Shown here: positions 1-11,089 of the stretch, piece by piece
Numbering within the stretch: position 1 is the stretch's first letter
How the letters are laid out: every line of letters begins with the position of its first letter
Source: Rehmannia glutinosa
Taxonomy: Eukaryota > Streptophyta > Magnoliopsida > Lamiales > Orobanchaceae
Reading direction: 5' to 3'
Length of the DNA: 64,000 nt
NCBI GenBank assembly: GCA_016081115.2
Contig: CM071930.1
Coordinates: 6,739,419-6,803,418 of the forward strand
The notes under the pieces: generated by a model
The model's database searches: none
The model's input: the letters and a program-made list of their open reading frames with translations, nothing else
Told to the model about the DNA's origin: nothing
Translations under genes and position numbers: made by a program

Positions 1-826
1 GCCTTCTTCTCCAATATTGCCCCAAGCTTTCTTCTCCAAGACCCTTGATCCCAATTCTACTTAATGAGATGGATACAATGAATATTTCTGAATATCTAAT
101 GAATTGAATCTCCCAATTTCAACCTTGGCTTTTATAGGCAACCAATACATTGATAGTACTCTCTTTTATTAAACAATCACCCACATTTTCCTTGTTGGTT
201 GGTGAATTCTTGTATTCAAGTGATGAGGAGGGGACATGGAGACATGTTTCAGCAAAATAGGGTGTTAAAAGTGTACAAAAGTGGCCAAAATGGGTTGGTT
301 GGTGAGTTTTCCCCAAATTCCGCAAAGAAAAGTTGCAAAAAGAGGTCCGGACACGCCGTGTCGCCAACACACGGCCGGGCCGTCTTTGTTTTATCACACG
401 GGGACTCGGCTGACATGGGCGTGCTTCCCAACACGGCCAGGCCGTGTTCCTGGACACGGCCGTGTTGGGGAACACGGCCAGGCCGTGTTGGAGGCTGTTT
501 TGTGCAAAAATTTCGAGTTTTTGGCTCCCGTGAACAACGGCCGTGTTGCCCGACACCCCTGCCCGTGTTGGACCAAAAAGGCCCGAAATGACGCGTTTGG
601 CTTGGAATTTCGAGCGTTTTTGCATCCTTAAACTCCCGGTATGTTTTGACATGAATCCATGGTCCGAAATTCACCAAAATTAGCCCCGAATGGTCAATCT
701 ACATCAATAAAATCACCTCGGAGTAATATGAACTATGTACAATCAAAAATTTACAAAACTAACAATAAAATAACTCGAATTCTTCTCAAATATACACATA
801 AAACATGCATAAAAAGACCCTTATCA
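1..826 (-). repeat. 3' LTR (partial) of the Athila-like element
   Basis: It matches 5544-6358 almost base for base and ends at ttatca (821-826), the reverse complement of an LTR beginning TGATAA. The outer part lies beyond the window start. Confidence 0.88.
344..575. repeat. GC-rich palindrome cluster in the left Athila-like LTR
   Basis: Repeated variants of an acacggcc/ggccgtgt inverted repeat stand in otherwise AT-rich DNA. A perfect interrupted palindrome, aacacggccaggccgtgtt, occurs at 430-448 and again at 471-489, with acacggccgtgt at 454-465. The cluster recurs in the other LTR. Confidence 0.85.
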
Positions 827-841
827 AACCACCTCCAACTT
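827..841 (-). other. polypurine tract of the Athila-like element
   Basis: On the minus strand a purine-rich stretch (core GGAGGTGG) lies directly before the TGATAA start of the 3' LTR, the expected position of the plus-strand primer. Confidence 0.65.
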
Positions 842-2510
842 TGAACTTTGCTTGTCCTCAAGCAAAACATTATATCAAAAAGAGGGATTCAATAAATCAC
901 AACATATTGAACATAAGTAGTCAAGTTCTTGGCCTTCTCAATCTGAATTAACCATTAAGTAAAAACATAGTTTTGTAAAGCGATCGATGTCAAGAAAGAT
1001 CGTAATATCGCGCAGCATTATTGGACTTGAAATCATCACTCCACAAACATCGATAGTTATGAACAACTTCAATTCAATAACGCCATGAAAATACAAGAAT
1101 TCAATAGATCATTGTAGTTAGCCTACTAGTCATATAACCAAGCTTCTTGAACTTTATTGGAATGAGAAGTCAAGGAGTATTCATTCTCCTTTTTTTCGTT
1201 TCTTTTTTTTTTTTTTTTTTTTTTTTGGGACCTTTCGAGACATGCTTCCACTAGGTTTATATTTTGAATTTCTGTTCAAACACTCTAGGGTGGTTTCCCA
1301 TACTCATATTCGTGTCGCCGTTTTACGTAAAAAGACAAACATGGGGCTCATGAATGCTCCTAGTTACTAAGCAACAACAAATAGAGGAGTATAACCTCAA
1401 TTGGTCCGTTTTTTTTTTTCTTTTTTTTTCATTTTTCTCTTTCTCTTTTTTTTTTTTTATTCGCAAGCTTGGTTTAACAACTCGTTAACCACTACTAAAT
1501 CACGAGTTCTCCAGGCGTTCATAGCGCTAGGTATCGTCGTATATGCCTTAACACATCAAGTATTTATGGTGTTAGAAATCTCATCAAAATTTTGCTGCAT
1601 GCACGTCAATCTATCCTAGACAATCAATTGTTTCACATTGAAAACACAAATTAACAAGTTAATGTAGGTATAATTGGGCTAAGTTATTGACTAGCAAACA
1701 TTCAATTTGGTAAAAAAAAATAAAAATAAAAATCACATCTCTCACAAACAAGCATACAAGCATTCGAAAATGTTATTGTACCCACCTCCAACTTTATGAT
1801 TCACATTGTCCTCAATGTGAAAGAAAGAAATGGACAAACACACACAACACACTCAAAAAAAAAAAGCAAAGAAACTAGAATGATATAAAAGAAGTGGAAA
1901 AAGAAAAATACGACCTTACTACAATAGTGGAATCGGTGTTGAGCGACCATTGGGTTGTTTTGGTACGGGACCTTCAACGACATCTTCATACCTAATTAAA
2001 GTTAAGCAACACACAACTCGAATACCGTGAAATCTCAAATATTCCCAATTAGGACAACCAAGAAGATGTTCAAGAGTTTTTTTTTTTATTTGAAAATGAC
2101 TCTAAGGACTTGTGATTATTTTGAAAGAAAATAAAATAAAAAAATAAAAATAAAAATGAATGAAAACAATTGCACACAAACATCGGGTTGCCTCCCGGGT
2201 AGCGCTTCTTTAAAGTCGTATAGCTGGACTAACTCACCTAAATGTGAAGATTAGTCGGGTGGAGCTTCAAACTTATGAAAATCCCTTTGGTGTTTAGGAG
2301 AACTACCCCCAACCTCAAGCTTCAAAATGTGCATTTCGACCTTTTCGGTCCCCTTTTTGGGCATAAGCTTCCAACATGGACTTTGAACAACACTTTTCTC
2401 CAAGAGTTTCTCATCATGCAAAGGAATTGAATCGACAAAAGAACAAGTAGTATCCTTATCAATATCAACATGAATTTTAAAAATTACTTGTTCATCCCCT
2501 ACTCTCAAAG
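842..2510 (-). other. non-coding 3' internal region of the Athila-like element
   Basis: About 1.7 kb with no retained domain. It holds long poly-T runs (about 1201-1226 and 1409-1460). At 2184-2220 it has a block that reads, on the minus strand, as a GCGCT motif followed by GGGAGGCAACCC; similar blocks are familiar downstream of the coding part of Athila-type elements. An in-frame-looking stretch at 2251-2508 just after the protease has no recognisable domain. Confidence 0.6.
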
Positions 2511-2815
2511 TTAATTTTCCTCATGCACATCAATGATAGATTTCGCCAGTAGCAAGAAAGGACGCCCAAGAATTAGAGGAACATTAATATCATCATGCAT
2601 GTCAAGAATAACAAAATCAATCGGGAACATGAATTTATCAATCTTGACTAACACATCATTAATAATACCTCTAGGATGTTTAATCGATTTATCGGCTAAT
2701 TGAATGTCCATCCTAATAGGTTTAGGTTCACCTAATCCCGCATCTTTGGAATGTTTCATAAGACATCACGTTGATACTAGCTCCCAAGTCGGCTAGTGCC
2801 CTATCAACAGTAAAC
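2511..2815 (-). pseudogene. retroviral-type aspartic protease remnant (Athila-like)
   Basis: On the minus strand the active-site motif DLGAS (codons at 2776-2790) is followed, after a frame break, by text typical of this protease group: the QLADKSIKHPRG segment, then VPLILGRPFL near the C-terminus. The enzyme would cut the Gag polyprotein during element replication. The reading frame is shifted between the active site and the rest, so no complete product is expected. No reverse transcriptase follows, unlike in full Athila elements. The family call rests on the DLGAS and LGRPFL spacing and on the neighbouring gag. Confidence 0.8.
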
Positions 2816-4531
2816 CATCAATTGTGCAAGGGATAATAAAACTTCTGGATCATTAAATTTTTGTGGTAGTTCATTGGAAGGACATTTATCATTCAATTGC
2901 ACATTTGATAATTTGTTGAGCTTATTTTCACTAGGAATGATGTCATTAAGATCCCTAACATGCTTTGAAGGAGGGTCAACAAATGGAATATTGGCATGTA
3001 ATTGTTTGAAAGAATCAAGGTACTTACCAAATTTGTCCTCCCTTCTATCTTCTTTGATTAGACTCGGTAAAGGGATCTTGGGTTTGTGATTCGCAACCTC
3101 CTTTTTCATGAGATTTTCTTTGGGCATGTCATCCTCCACGTATTTACGCATGGCGGCATTGGCATAATCATGCTCATGTGGAAAAGCGATGGTGATTGCC
3201 TTTACGTGCTCCTTGGGTTTGGCTCGGTATTACCCGGCAAACTACCTTGTGGCCTTTCGGAAATCATCTTCGCAATCTGGCCTATTTGGTTTTCCAGATT
3301 ATGGATAGATGCCTCTTGATTTCTCAAGGATGTTTCCACCGCCTGGAATCGGGTATCTGTTGATTGCACAAACTTTGTTATAAGATCTTCCAAGTTAGGC
3401 TTACCTTGATTTGGTTGAAACCAGGGAGACATGTGTAGATCGGGATTGGGATTAGGTCGTGGTTGGCCTTGATTTCCCCAACCAAAATTAGGATGTTGTC
3501 GCCACCAGGATTATATGTGTTCTTTGTAAGGATTACTTGGGTAATTTATGCCTTGATTCCCAACGTAATTAGCATGTTCAGCGTGAGGAATTGTATGTGG
3601 ACAATCACGATGATTATGCGATCCTCCATAAGTTTCACAAGATAAAACATGCGGTGGTGGTGGTTTAGAATTGCCAAATCATCAATCTTTTGGGTTAACG
3701 CTTCGACTGTGCGGCGGCGTAACTACCGTGATCAGTATTATACACACCAGCGACACTGTTAGTTTTACCTCGTATGGATTGCCATTGGTAGCCGTTCATG
3801 GCCATTCCTCGATCAAATCCTGGCGGCTTCGGCGTTTTGTTATTAAGAGTTCCCCTGGCCATTGCATCGATCATTTGTCTTGTTGCGAGAAAGTAGCCCA
3901 TTATAAAATGTTTGGACTTGCATCCAAATAGGTAGGCCATGGTGTGGGCACTTTCGCAATAATTCCTTAAATCTCTCCCAAGTATCGTATAAAGTTTCAT
4001 AAATGCAGCTTGAGTAAATGAAGAGATTTCGTTCCTTAATCTTGCGGTCTTTCTTAGGTGGGAAATACTTCAAAAGGAATTTTTCCGCCATAATATTCCA
4101 TGTTGTAATCGTTTCTTTTGGCAAAGTATTTAACCATTTGTTTTGCTCGTCCCAGAAGAGAGAATGGGAATAAGCGTGGCGGATGGCATCATCGGAGACC
4201 CGTTGATTTTGAAAGTGTCGCAAATTTCAAGAAAATTCGTGATGTGATTATTGGGATCTTCATCTGGTAGACCGTCAAATTGGACAAGTTGTTGCACCAT
4301 TTGAATAACGTTGGGTTTAATTTCAAAATTGTTGGCGGCAACAGCGGGCCTTACAATGCTTGACGCCGTGCCATCCATGGATGGCTTGGCGTAATCGTAC
4401 ATAGTTCTTTGTTCATCCGCCATGGCAAAATCTTTGATTTCGTCTATATCCTCCTCGTAGTCTGTATTAATGCTTTCCTCCGTGTTACTACTGGCGATTT
4501 CGCACTTCCTGCCTCGACGACGAGTAGGCAT
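2816..4531 (-). pseudogene. Athila-like gag remnant
   Basis: Minus-strand gag broken into several frames. The N-terminus probably starts at the ATG at 4531 (MPTRRRGRKCE). A recognisable capsid segment follows: KPNVIQMVQQLVQFDGLPDE, then after a frameshift near 4200 KWLNTLPKETITTWNIMAEK and the KYFPP motif. Further on come a coiled-coil-like segment around 3202-3432 (repeated LE/NQ pattern) and the KIPLPSLIK linker region at 2804-3151. These motifs belong to plant Retrotrans_gag proteins of the Athila type. Gag would package element RNA in the cytoplasm. Frameshifts and stops make this copy non-functional. Confidence 0.85.
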
Positions 4532-4652
4532 GCACTGCGATAAATAAAGAGGATAAGTATAAACCAAGACTTACAAAGATAGATAAAAAGAAAGATAATG
4601 GTAAAAAAGAATGATTAAATTAACAAAAATAAAGCGTTCTTAATATTACAAT

Positions 4653-4669
4653 CCCCGGCAACCGCGCCA
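4653..4669 (-). other. primer-binding site, tRNA-Asp type
   Basis: Plus-strand ccccggcaaccgcgcca matches the 3' end of plant tRNA-Asp (CCCCGGCAACGGCGCCA, from general knowledge) with one mismatch. It lies 6 bases inside the LTR boundary, as expected for minus-strand DNA priming. tRNA-Asp use is usual for Athila-type elements. Confidence 0.8.
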
Positions 4670-4675
4670 AAAACT

Positions 4676-6358
4676 TGATGGCTCAAAAGCTACCTTTAAA
4701 ACCGTAGGCAAGTGCACCTATCGTTTTATAGTATAGATTATTAGTAAAGTGTCATTCCCACGAGGATTGTAAGTACTAATAATTACCGTCTTTTTGTTAT
4801 TTAATCTAACAATTTTCAGAGTTTTTGTTTGATGAAAAAGGAAAACAAATTATAAATTGTAAAAATGAAGGAAGATTTGTAAAATAAGAAATCAAGAGAT
4901 AGAAATGTGTTTGAATGTAAATCCCTCTAGAATGTTTTTGTGATTTGACAAGTTAAAAATACAACCGTAAGCCCTTAAGCAAAAACCAACCTCTTTTAAT
5001 AAAATCTCATGTCTTGTGGACCGTAGAAATTCCCAATTTAAGTTAAATCCTTTCTCAAGGCGAAAAACTTCTAATCTCAAGTTGATTAACGAAATCTCTT
5101 TCTAGTTAAAACCCCAAGACTGACATTATAACGATTTGTGAATTCCCATATTAGGTTTGACCCTAATCCAGAAGATTTATGTCGTCCTATATCTAGGATT
5201 GCATGCAACTCTTTTCACTTATATAGGTTCTATTTCACCATGAATCTCTCGATTTCCCGGATAAAAAATAAACTTCAAATCAATATTGCGCATATATCAA
5301 TTCGAATGAACGAAGCATAATATAAGTGAATCACACAAAATATGAAGATTTTATTAAAAACATACACACCTTAATCACAAATCCATTCTAGAGTTCATTA
5401 CATTCAAACACTAGGAGTTTAGCTACACATGATTTTGACCAAAGAATAAATTACACAAGACGATTTAAGCATTGTAGACATGGTGTACTTATCTTTCTCA
5501 AAACCTCAATGGACTTCTTCCTTGATTGATGATTTTGTTCCAAGCCTTCTTCTCCAATATTGCCCCAAGCTTTCTTCTCCAAGACCCCTTGATCCCAATT
5601 CTACTTAATGAGATGGATACAATGAATATTTCCTGAATATCTAATGAATTGAATCTCCCAATTTCAACCCTTGGCTTTTATAGGCAACCAATACATTGAT
5701 AGTACTCTCTTTTATTAAACAATCACCCCAATTTTCCTTGTTGGTTGGTGAATTCTTGTATTCAAGTGATGAGGAGGGGACATGGAGACATGTTTCGACA
5801 AAATAGGGTGTTAAAAGTGTACAAAAGTGGCCAAAATGGGTTGGTTGGTGAGTTTTCCCCAAATTCCGCAAAGAAAAGTTGCAAAAAGAGGTCCCGGACA
5901 CGCCCGTGTCACCCGACACGGCCGGGCCATGCTGTTTTATCACACAGGGACTCAGCCTGACATGGCCGTGCTTCCCAACACGGCCAGGTCGTGTTCCTGG
6001 ACACGGCCAGGCCGTGTTGGAGGAGGCATTTTAGTGCAAAAAATTCGAGTTTTTGGCTCCGTGAACACGGCCGTGTTGCCCGACACCCCTGCCCTTGTTG
6101 GACCAAAAAGGCCCCGAAATGACGCGTTTGGCTTGGAATTTCGAGAGTTTTTGCATCCTTAAACTCCCCGGTATGTTTTGACATGAATCCATGGTCCGAA
6201 ATTCACCAAAATTAGCCCCGAATGGTCAATCTACATCAATAAAATCACCTCGGAGTAATATGAACTATGTACAATCAAAAATTTACAAAACTAACAATAA
6301 AATAACTCGAATTCTACTCAAATATACACATAAAACATGCATAAAAAGACCCTTATCA
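4676..6358 (-). repeat. 5' LTR (complete, 1683 bp) of the Athila-like element
   Basis: On the plus strand it begins TGATGG and ends TTATCA, so in element orientation it runs TGATAA...CCATCA. Its inner end next to the primer-binding site and its 815-base match to 1-826 define it. Its GC-rich palindrome cluster is at 5893-6093. Confidence 0.85.
5893..6093. repeat. GC-rich palindrome cluster in the right Athila-like LTR
   Basis: Counterpart of the cluster in the left LTR, with acacggccaggccgtgtt at 6001-6018 and a one-base-mutated copy just upstream. Confidence 0.85.
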
Positions 6359-7612
6359 CATTCGCTCCCTTGTTGTTAACTTGGATTGGGGTCTACATCA
6401 ACTTGCTTTGAAAACGCATTTTTGAATGGGGATTTAGAAGAAGAAGTGTATATGGAAGCTCCCCCCGGGTTTTCTGAAAAGTTTGGAGAAAAAATTTACA
6501 GATTGAGAAAGTCATTGTATAGGCTCAAACAGTCTCCCAGAGACTGGTTTGAGAGGTTTACAAGATTCGTCAAAAAGCAAGGATTCCTACAGGGACAATC
6601 AGACCACACATTGTTTATGAAGACATCAACTAAGGGTAAGATAGCAATTTTAATTGTATATGTGGATGACATTATCCTAACGGGTGATGATGTTGAAGGA
6701 ATGGAAGAGTTGAAGAAAAGATTATCATTTGAGTTCGAAATCAAATATCTTGGTCAATTGAGATATTTCTTGGGCATGAAGATTGCACGTTCAAAAACAG
6801 GTATAGTGGATTCTCAGCGGAAATACATTTTAGATCTTCTTGAAGAAACTGGAATGACTGGATGCAAACCAACATATACTCCTATTGAGTTTAACTCAAA
6901 ATTAGGAGAGGTATGAGAAGTGTTCCAGTAAATACTAGTCGTTATCAACGTTTGGTGGGGAAGTTGATTTACCTTTCTTACACTCGACTAGATATTTTGT
7001 TTGTTGTCAGTCTAGTGAGCCAGTTTATACATGTTCCTTATGAAGAACACATGAAAGCTGTCTATCGGATTCTGAGGTATTTAAAAGCTACTCCTGGGAA
7101 AGGATTGGTTTTTAAGAAGAATGAGCAGCATGGAATCGAAGTCTAGACTGATGCAAACTGGGTTGGGTCTGTTACTGACAGAAGATCTACCTCTGGATAT
7201 TGTACCTTCTTATGGGGAAATTTAGTAACTTGGAGAAGCAAAAAACAGAGTGTAGTTGTGAGGAGCAGCGCTGAGGCAAAGTATAGAGCAATGGCCAAAT
7301 GAGTGTGAGATTATGTGGTTAAAGAGGGTCTTGAAGGAGCTTGGGAGACATGTGGACTTGCCTATGAAGCTATTATGTGATAACAAGGCAGTTATCAGTA
7401 TTGCAAACAATCCCGTTCAACATGATAGAACCAATCATGTCGAGATTGACCGACACTTTATCAAGGAAAATCTTGATAACGGAGTTATTTGCATACCATT
7501 CATGCCTCCGAGTCAACAAATTGCAGATGTTCTCACTAAAGGACTACTTAGACAGAACTTTGAGCATTTTGTAAGCAAATTGGACATGATCAATATCTAT
7601 GCTTCAACTTGA
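6359..7612 (+). pseudogene. copia reverse transcriptase/RNase H fragment
   Basis: In order: NAFLNGDLEEEVYMEAPPGF (start of the RT palm), SLYRLKQSPRDW, the catalytic YVDDIILTGDD, LGMKIARS, then RLVGKLIYLSYTR and RNase H motifs (TDANWVGS, DRRSTSGYCTF, CDNKAVISIANNP, HVEIDRHFIKE, DVLTKGL). It would copy element RNA into DNA. The frame is broken by a one-base deletion near 6410, a frameshift near 6915, a stop at 7144-7146 and another near 7300. The N-terminal polyprotein is absent because of the insertion. Confidence 0.9.
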
Positions 7613-7619
7613 GGAGGAG

Positions 7620-7906
7620 TGTCAGATTTATAGACTGATTAGTAGTATTTTTATTTTTATTACTGTTATTTTCCATATCTTCTTGATTTAAGGAGATGAG
7701 AATCAGGAAACTTATTTTCCATATCTCATTGATTTAAGGAGATTAGGATCAGGAACTTATTGTCCAAATCTCCTTGATTTACGGAGATTGGAATCAGCAA
7801 ACAAGGAGCTATATAAACTAATGTACTATAAGTTTCTTCTTAAGCAGAAATAAAATAAAATTCAGTTCCCTTTATTTCTTCTACCCTATTTTCTTCTTAC
7901 ACATCA
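7620..7906 (+). repeat. 3' LTR of the interrupted copia element
   Basis: It begins TGTCAGATTTATAG directly after the polypurine tract and ends near acatca (7901-7906); an end at 7903 is equally possible. Poly-A-signal-like aataaa sits near 7850. Three tandem units of about 45 bp occupy 7666-7802. Confidence 0.7.
7666..7802. repeat. three tandem ~45-bp units inside the copia LTR
   Basis: Units start at 7666, 7712 and 7757, each containing a gatttaaggagat-like core and aatcagcaaac or a close variant. They differ at several positions. Confidence 0.8.
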
Positions 7907-7936
7907 GTGCTCCTTCTGTCATATGCCCTATTTGTT

Positions 7937-7937
<1 letters not shown>

Positions 7938-7974
<37 letters not shown>
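7938..7974. repeat. (TA)n microsatellite
   Basis: Uninterrupted TA dinucleotides, about 18 units, just outside the copia LTR. Confidence 0.95.
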
Positions 7975-7978
<4 letters not shown>

Positions 7979-9112
7979 CAAACCTGTTTTTTTCAAATAT
8001 ATTTTTCCGCCTTTTTGCTTGCTAAAAACAAAATAAGATATTTTTTAATAAAAAATAAAAAAGAAAATAGACATATATGTCCGATATCTTTGTAATTATA
8101 TCATTAATTTTGTATATCTTAATTATGGTATGCATTGACATTTTAATTCAGATATGTCTAATTAGTATTATATATTATACATCTAAAATTGGAAAATTTA
8201 AAAAAAAAAAAGGAAAAAATAGTTTGTTGACATTATATTATTGTAATTTACCATTAATTTTGTCCATTTTAATTTTGGTATGCATTAACAATCTAATTTA
8301 TATATGATTTATCAGTATTAAATATTGTATTAAATAAATTCCAAAAGATCTAAGCAAAAATATAAAAATGAATCAACATTATTGGCTCGATCTTTGTAAT
8401 TGTACTACATAACTTTATCTCTTTTGTTTTTAAACTATCAAATTGATAAGATTTTATTCATAATCAATGATGAAAAAATAATATAGTATTATTTCAAACT
8501 AGAAAAAATATGTACGGAGTGTGTTAATATATAAAATATATTAATGAGTTATTATATTTGAAAATTATATATGTTGATTATATTATAATATTTATATATC
8601 TATAATAAGTCAGCATATCTTAACATGTCCAATATTTATGTTACATTCAAACTATATATACGGAAATAATACAACTTATCCATTATTGATGAAACAACTT
8701 TTTGTAAAACTGATCACCATCATTACATGCTATTAAGTACGAATTGATATGAATACAATTATCTAATTATTAAATGTGTCAAAATGGGCTCGACCCGAGG
8801 GGTAGGGCTGTAATTTTGGATGCCCAAAAAGATTGCACCTATGTGGCCCGAAAATCTACATGATCCTGTCATTTCATGTGTATTTTTCATGGGTTGGGTC
8901 TCAAAAATAGCTGCCAAATGGAATTTTGTCCTGACCCGACTCGAATTTTCTCCTTGGCCCAATGGATCAGCTCTTGCCCAATGGATCGCATTCGCACGGG
9001 AGCCTCATCTAGTTGTATATTGAAAAGAATGTGATGTAAATATTTGGAAATAACACATGGTAGGTTGGATTATGAAAAAAGAGGACGTGTGATATGTGTG
9101 ACGTGTTGAAAA
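7975..9112. other. AT-rich intergenic DNA with a degraded dispersed repeat
   Basis: No gene seen. A GC-richer stretch at about 8770-8990 (gggttgggtc, gacccgactcg, cccaatgg) resembles 26470-26738 and is probably the relic of one dispersed family. The rest is AT-rich without structure I can name. Confidence 0.5.
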
Positions 9113-9544
9113 TAAAATATCGGAGGCTGCTATTGACACCCCTAAAACTTATCAATACACTCTCCTTCTTAATACACTTCATCCCTTTTTTAAAACTAAT
9201 ATGTTTACTTAATACACCCTCCTTTTAATTTATAAAACTTCATTTATTGAATAATTAAAAAATAAAACATTGACTTCAAGACAAAAGAAAAGGATGTCCA
9301 TCAATAATTTGTAACCTAGGATAGACACATAATGGAACATCATAAACTATTGAAATTGAGATTTTTCTTTTTCTTATTCATTCTTTTTATTTATTTGTCT
9401 TCGTTCTTCTTTTTTCTTCAGTAATGTCTTTAATTTTCACTTTTTCTTTGTTCTTTTTAAATTTATTGTTTTTCTTCTTCGATGTTTTGCAAGCAGACAT
9501 TGATGCGGAGGTGGGTGGAGAGTGGCGTAGGCAAAAATTAAATT

Positions 9545-10483
9545 GGGAGAATTTTTTTTCTACCCACTATGGATAGTAGAATGTCTTTTCTACCCAATTT
9601 TATAAAAACCAACTTTTCTACCCACAATGACTAAAGTACCCTTACTAATGGGGTCGAGATCGATGGGCGATCGATCGCACAAAAGGGACGGTGCACGATC
9701 GTACCCTGAAATATAAAGGGTAGTGCGATACGATCGCCCGAAAAGGGCGAGATGCACGATCGTACCCCTGAAATATTAAGAGGTGGGTACGATCGTGCCC
9801 AAAAGGATGGGTACGATCGCACGTGATATATAAAGGGTGGACGTGCGATCGTGCCCAAAGGGCGCGATGCGATCGACTCGAAATATAAAAAAGGGTGGGG
9901 TACGATCGTGCCCAAAAGGACGAGTACGATCGTACCCCTGAAATATAAAGGAATGGGTACGATCGTACCCAAAAGGAGGGGTACGATCGTACCCGTGAAA
10001 TATAAAGGGGTGGGTACGATCGTGCCCAAAGGACGGGTATGATCGTGCTCATATTTAAGGTGACACGATCGTGCTGACATTTAAGGTGGCACGATCGTGC
10101 TCACATTTAAGGTGGCACGATCGTGCCATGTTGAGCATTCCAGTTTTTTTTCTTCTCGAGAATAAGTGGATTTTCCTCATTATGCAAAAATATTTGAAGC
10201 AAGAAATCCATTAGTTTGGTTCAATTGACTTACACTTATTTCCAATCGTATCTTGAATCTTCAAAAATCGAAAACACGAAAGGACAGAAAAAAGATTGTT
10301 ATCTTTTGAAAGAAGAAGAAAAGAGAAAAGAAAATTTATTTTTTTAAACCAAGAGAGAGAGAAAGAGAGAATAAAGACTTTTATGACATTTCATTGAAAA
10401 AGTAGGTAAAAAAGTAATTTTTATAAAAGTTGGGTAAAAAAATGTTTTCTTATCCCAAAAAGGGTAGAAATGGCCATTTTCTC
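9545..10483. mobile_element. MULE-like element nested in 9122-11218
   Basis: The ends read GGGAGAATTTTTTTTCTACC on the left and, reverse-complemented, GAGAAAATGGCCATTTCTAC on the right, with further similarity inward. Flanks aattaaatt (9536-9544) and aattaattt (10484-10492) form a 9-bp duplication with one change. The centre is filled by the CGATCG palindrome array. No protein gene. Confidence 0.7.
9655..10127. repeat. array of CGATCG-centred palindromes
   Basis: About eight degenerate tandem units of roughly 60-65 bp, each with paired copies of an acgatcgt core separated by short A/G-rich or gaaatataaagg linkers. Perfect 16-bp palindromes gggtacgatcgtaccc lie at 9955-9970 and 9979-9994, and the 14-bp palindrome ggcacgatcgtgcc at 10114-10127. 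Long open frames here are a by-product of the repeat. Confidence 0.9.
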
Positions 10484-10838
10484 AATTAATTTCTACACTC
10501 TTAGATAAGGCCAATTAAAAAAATAATAATAACTATCTCATTGTTCCATAGTTGTGGTTGATACATTTTGCAAGTTTGTTTCTAGAATATTAATTCTTTA
10601 AAAAGATTTGGGGCTTGGAGTTTCTCAAAGAAACTCACTGCTTATAAAAAAAATGATCAACTATTTGCAGTCGTAAGTGAAAATGTTATGATGCTCACCA
10701 ATGTTTCTATCCATGGCTTACACATTCTTGATAGAAGTTCCCGTTTTTCTTCTCTTGAAATTAATTTTTGGCTTGTCATTATTCTATAAATAAAGTTTTA
10801 AAATATTATTAGGTTTTTAATTAGGGGAAGGGTAAATT

Positions 10839-11089
10839 AAAAAAGGATGAACCACATCCCTGAGGACCCCCACTGCCCTTGCCCTAGAGCTTCGTGGAAG
10901 ATGTGAAACACGGGTTATGCCTCAACTAGTAAGGGTCATTGGCTGCCGAAGACTGGGTCACCACACAAGAAGTTCTCCTCCACCCTGTAAATCGTTACCA
11001 GAAGGATTCGAACAACCACACTGTGGGTACCAGCAAGCAGACATCACGTCACCCAAGTCCTTTACCAGTTGAGCTATGACCCGGGGGCG
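10839..11089 (-). mobile_element. tRNA-derived SINE, copy A
   Basis: On the minus strand it starts with a tRNA-like head: box A TAGCTCAACTGGTAAAGG (complement within 11058-11077) and a box B-like GGTTGTTCGAATCC (complement at 11004-11017). It ends in a short T run (ATCCTTTTTT). A perfect 15-bp target duplication ggggaagggtaaatt flanks it (10824-10838 and 11090-11104). It shares its head with the SINE at 37848-38102. Transcription would be by RNA polymerase III. Confidence 0.9.

Larger units (their letters stand above)
1..6358 (-). mobile_element. Athila-like Ty3/gypsy LTR retrotransposon without RT/integrase
   Basis: Two copies of a long terminal repeat (1-826, cut by the window edge, and 4676-6358) enclose about 3.85 kb. 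Reading on the minus strand, the order is LTR, primer-binding site, gag, protease, non-coding region, polypurine tract, LTR. The interior has gag and aspartic-protease remnants typical of the Athila group but no reverse transcriptase, RNase H or integrase, so the element is non-autonomous. The shared parts of the two LTRs differ only by scattered indels and substitutions, suggesting a fairly recent insertion. The right flank (cattc, 6359-6363) should be the target duplication; its partner is outside the window. The element splits a copia RT. Confidence 0.88.
6359..7906 (+). mobile_element. 3' part of a Ty1/copia element, interrupted by the Athila-like element
   Basis: Copia coding sequence continues right up to the Athila LTR border at 6358, so the missing 5' half should lie upstream of the window. 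The remainder holds the RT palm, RNase H, a polypurine tract (gaggaggag, about 7611-7619) and a 3' LTR. Confidence 0.85.

Noticed and set aside
9631..10080. 135-149 codon minus-strand frames with TIVP/YISG repeats
   Set aside because: They follow the palindrome array unit by unit in two frames at once, so they are repeat artefacts.
11004..11077. tRNA gene
   Set aside because: The A and B boxes belong to a SINE with a target duplication; no cloverleaf can be completed.
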